Source: Akkermansiaceae bacterium (lineage in GTDB: Bacteria; Verrucomicrobiota; Verrucomicrobiia; Verrucomicrobiales; Akkermansiaceae). From it: a DNA stretch of 54,595 bases. The stretch spans positions 1 through 54,595 of the forward strand of contig SUVL01000018.1 in the NCBI GenBank assembly GCA_015062005.1. Reading direction: 5' to 3'. The translations under genes and the position numbers were made by a program. The notes under the pieces were generated by a model that was given only the letters and a program-made list of their open reading frames with translations, did not search any database and had not been told where the DNA came from. Shown here piece after piece: positions 53,301 through 54,595 of the stretch. The first letter of the stretch is position 1. The number at the start of each line of letters is the position of its first letter.

Positions 53301-54175
53301 GCACGGTGGATGGCACGCTGGCATTCACCGGAGCCGCCGCCTCTACATCCAGTGCCGGAACTCTCGCAGGCAGCGGCAAGGTGAAGGTAACGGACAGTCA
53401 GGTGGCTTTCTCTTCGCACAGCGAATTCACGGGTGACCTCAGCGTGGAAGGCGCATCGGCTTCTCTGAGTCTGGAATCCGCTTCGTGCAGCACCGCCGGC
53501 AAGGTGGAGGTGAAGGGAGGCACGCTGAGCTTCTCTGCTTCCAAGGACCTCGCTATTCTGGAGGGTGGTTCTCTTAACTTCTCAACCGAAGAGGAACGGG
53601 CGGCCTCCCTGCTGGCCCGTAATGTGAACATCCGCACCGGTGCGATGCTGAGCGTACAGGATATGCTGGGCATGACGGCGGCAGACTCCATGAGTACGGG
53701 GGAGAATGTCGGTCTCGCTGCTGAGATGTTCAACTCCACCATCGGCGCCGACCTGGAGGTGACCCGTCTGACGCTGACCTATGGTTCCACTCTTTCCGTT
53801 GATTCGGCCCACATCAACTTGAGTGGCGGCAGCTTGACCCTGGCTGTACCCGGCACCCAGACGGATAAGATCCATCTGGATCTGGTGACCACTGCAGGAC
53901 TTACCCTGGAAAGCCAGCTTCTGCTGTTCTCGGAGGTGAACTCCGTGGCCTTTATCTTCAACCAGACCGTTGCCAACACCGGCACGGGGGTATACAGCTA
54001 TAACGCGGCTGATTATTTCAGCAGTGAATGGGTAAATGAGGATACGAAGCTGGTCTATGACAGCGGCAAGAATGTGCTCTACATGCAGGGACTGGGTGTA
54101 ATCCCCGAGCCCGCTACAGCAACCCTCAGCCTGCTGGCGCTGGCGGCCCTCGCCGCCCGCCGCCGCAGAAAGTAA
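50369..54175 (+). CDS. PEP-CTERM surface protein with Pmp-like and autotransporter-type repeats
   Basis: 1268 residues. Signal peptide at 1-22. Residues about 225-510 contain repeated beta-helix units with FSGN/FTGN and GGAIY/GGAIF motifs (GGAI near 279, 319, 362 and 391), the FxxN and GGA(I/L/V) pattern of chlamydial polymorphic membrane proteins. A passenger-associated repeat follows at about 876-917 (GITKLGEGKLSIACANEHTG, then ATELREGSL). The C-terminus (VIPEPATATLSLLALAALAA plus Arg/Lys tail) is a PEP-CTERM sorting signal, not a beta-barrel. It should be exported, processed by exosortase and displayed on the surface or in extracellular polymer. Expression is probably phase-variable. Confidence 0.88.
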   Translation: MKLHLPFALLMAVVASFSSFAAEIPSTYTQIDVWDSYELESYTTNEVTDYYAFNMYLDTYYSPAPLISGGNLYFTTAEGMSPVSLYFEDSQSGAFYRSKTLTFDTLNKLTFTNIKRDGEGIAVQLGGCGELHINNVTDNTEGTNDVIFDSISSDETAYRGAIGATGADAIIDISQNGSVVFNNNANGGIFIFDETPPSLIDSSVPCLPDCRTIINSPEEQPDILYTGYISISNNADVSFIGNKASYTGENGAAIASNVQPVKILSNADVVFQNNEAVGNGGAIFLRSDLDINYDHPYENDITIDGNTSVLFSGNKAGGSGGAIYISAKASDSYSGQILSFPGDIIITNNGPIEFTGNSAGTYGGAIYSDGKVSIQGNGDVRFSGNIAGTNGGAIYSEGDVSIHANGDVSFTDNSGCAIYSSGTVSIRDNGDVTFAANDLSSSDNSIHSSGNVTIQGNGNVTFSNNEISGGSGYAIDSSSGSVSICGNENVIISGNRGSGIASSGSISIRNNGIVDISDNAMSTNVDARIAFAVIASGLYSRSNGSVIIEGNESVRFKDNISYQNTSYFENVGPELVSHSILAGNLKLAAKTEGHITFDNTIVEVSSGCSFNADYTDADGQLQKATGDIIFSGSSSIGIIGGASSLYGGSLKVVDGASLEGGSLSVADNSNATILLQDSTLSYSSDISIGKTNTLTVQGNSTIEAGTLTFAAGAALNLTLDAGHQETAALSLTGDLSISSLTIKLNVMSETEGKYKLISLNGSYDGDAWNPNNLTLVGSGLAENMYSYNLEWIDNVLYFDSTAMPEQWIWSNASGDGVWNTTNQNWHYDVSFSDGKDVAFMDTGAGEVKLSGELAPASIEVNNTAGNDYTFTAADGGGKLTGSTGITKLGEGKLSIACANEHTGATELREGSLIVQHSEALGATAAGQATLATAEGTTLRVENSSHLVLAGSNSIAGNVEVAAESTLEMKGSGYAAASSTVDGTLAFTGAAASTSSAGTLAGSGKVKVTDSQVAFSSHSEFTGDLSVEGASASLSLESASCSTAGKVEVKGGTLSFSASKDLAILEGGSLNFSTEEERAASLLARNVNIRTGAMLSVQDMLGMTAADSMSTGENVGLAAEMFNSTIGADLEVTRLTLTYGSTLSVDSAHINLSGGSLTLAVPGTQTDKIHLDLVTTAGLTLESQLLLFSEVNSVAFIFNQTVANTGTGVYSYNAADYFSSEWVNEDTKLVYDSGKNVLYMQGLGVIPEPATATLSLLALAALAARRRRK

Positions 54176-54197
54176 CAGAGGAGGGTATATATACTTC

Positions 54198-54228
54198 AGC
54201 CCCTGGTTTCATCCCGGAACCAGGGGCT
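54198..54228 (+). terminator. Terminator of the surface-protein gene
   Basis: Stem AGCCCCTGGTT / AACCAGGGGCT (11 bp) with a 9-base loop, starting 22 bases after the stop codon; the T tract is weak. Confidence 0.75.
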
Positions 54229-54381
54229 CAACTTTGTCGGAGCACGGGACTTCAGTCCCGAAAACCTCAATTTATCGAGCAATGTTCGATTAAAAAATAA
54301 TTTTTCTCTCTAACCCGCACGAAATCGGGGTACTTAGGGCAGGGGAAGCGGGATTTTGAAAACTTTTTCTCAAAAATACGC

Positions 54382-54410
54382 TTGACGTGAAACGCGCTTT
54401 GTGATAAGCT
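54382..54410 (+). promoter_or_regulatory. Promoter of a stable-RNA-like transcript
   Basis: TTGACG at 54382-54387, a 17-bp spacer, TAAGCT at 54405-54410 preceded by TGA (extended -10). The start region is very GC-rich, as at rRNA-type promoters. Confidence 0.5.
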
Positions 54411-54416
54411 CTGCCC

Positions 54417-54595
54417 CGCACCCCGCTACGGGGTTGCCCGAAAGAAAAGCGAGCGAGCTTGCTTGACCGCCGGGCGAGGCAATTTTCCAAGTATGACTTT
54501 CCGAGGCGCCGGGGGCTGCTGAAAAGTGGTTCCACTGGCTCAACAACCTGCCAGGCGGGGCGCCGGAGAGGATAAAGAGAGGGAAGGAAAAGGTC
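54417..54595 (+). ncRNA. Start of a structured RNA or rRNA leader, cut by window end
   Basis: No open frame is convincing. Several stems are visible: ACCCCG/CGGGGT (54420-54434), GCCCG/CGGGC (54436-54440 with 54471-54475) enclosing an AAGCGAGC/GCTTGCTT hairpin, and GGCGCC/GGCGCC (54505-54510 with 54559-54564) enclosing AGTGG/CCACT. Conserved sequence of RNase P RNA, tmRNA, SRP RNA or the 16S 5' end was not found. A leader upstream of an rRNA operon or an unknown small RNA both fit. The region 54229-54381 before it shows no gene. Confidence 0.35.

Noticed and set aside
50369..54175. Classical type V autotransporter
   Set aside because: There is no C-terminal beta-barrel; the protein ends in a PEP-CTERM sorting signal.
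54417..54595. RNase P RNA, tmRNA, SRP RNA or 16S rRNA start
   Set aside because: None of the conserved core sequences of these RNAs could be found in the visible part.

Overview
The window looks like chromosomal DNA from a GC-rich Verrucomicrobiota bacterium, most likely Akkermansia or a close relative. This is inferred from protein style: a PEP-CTERM surface protein with autotransporter-type repeats, an IdeS-like cysteine protease fragment, plant/cyanobacterial-type long IspH, almost no Shine-Dalgarno sequences, and many promoters whose -10 box sits 6-8 nt before the start codon. No rRNA, tRNA, CRISPR array or recognisable transposase gene was found.

Layout. 1-700: a truncated IdeS-like secreted protein gene (minus) and a spacer with DnaA-box-like sequences, then a secreted nitroreductase. 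1360-7044: a tightly packed plus-strand operon of partner-switching genes (anti-sigma kinase, membrane SpoIIE phosphatase, STAS antagonist), a soluble histidine kinase with an N-terminal cyclic-nucleotide-binding-like domain, and an SLC13 permease with RCK_C domains. 7045-7960: a gene-free repeat island. 7960-12854: a second SLC13 carrier, a paralogue of the same unusual kinase, a single-domain receiver and an outer-membrane porin, ending in a terminator. 13033-15042: a DUF4143 ATPase behind three 32-bp tandem repeats, and a lipoprotein. 15332-20119 (minus): aroB, two paralogous M29 aminopeptidases around a four-helix-bundle gene, and a metallophosphoesterase, whose junctions consist of short degenerate tandem repeats that also supply stop codons. 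20245-33008 (minus): respiratory complex I genes nuoD to nuoN in order, without nuoA, nuoB or nuoC. 33206-44894: two genes of unknown function, a TolC-like lipoprotein and LplT-like carrier, trxB with a Sel1 lipoprotein, a LolC/E-like permease, a GYF/RDD membrane protein, an Aas-like acyl ligase with a degenerate acyltransferase domain, and ispH. 45006-48788: a type IV pilin-like protein, purH, pdxJ and an HU-like protein. 48789-49166: a gene-free stretch with an array of four hairpins joined by an invariant ATATCGT spacer. 49167-54175: a tyrosine recombinase and a 1268-residue surface protein, divergently placed around a 159-bp segment bounded by perfect 18-bp inverted repeats. 54176-54595: a terminator, then a promoter and the start of a structured RNA cut by the window end.

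Most striking is 49167-54175. The recombinase, the inverted repeats and a TATAAT box between them have the exact layout of a phase-variable invertible promoter. In the orientation read here the TATAAT box points at the surface protein; after inversion it would point at the recombinase gene. The surface protein combines Chlamydia Pmp-type repeats with a PEP-CTERM anchor. Other signals worth a look are the hairpin array, the widespread leaderless-type promoters, the duplicated kinase-carrier modules, and the repeat-built gene junctions.
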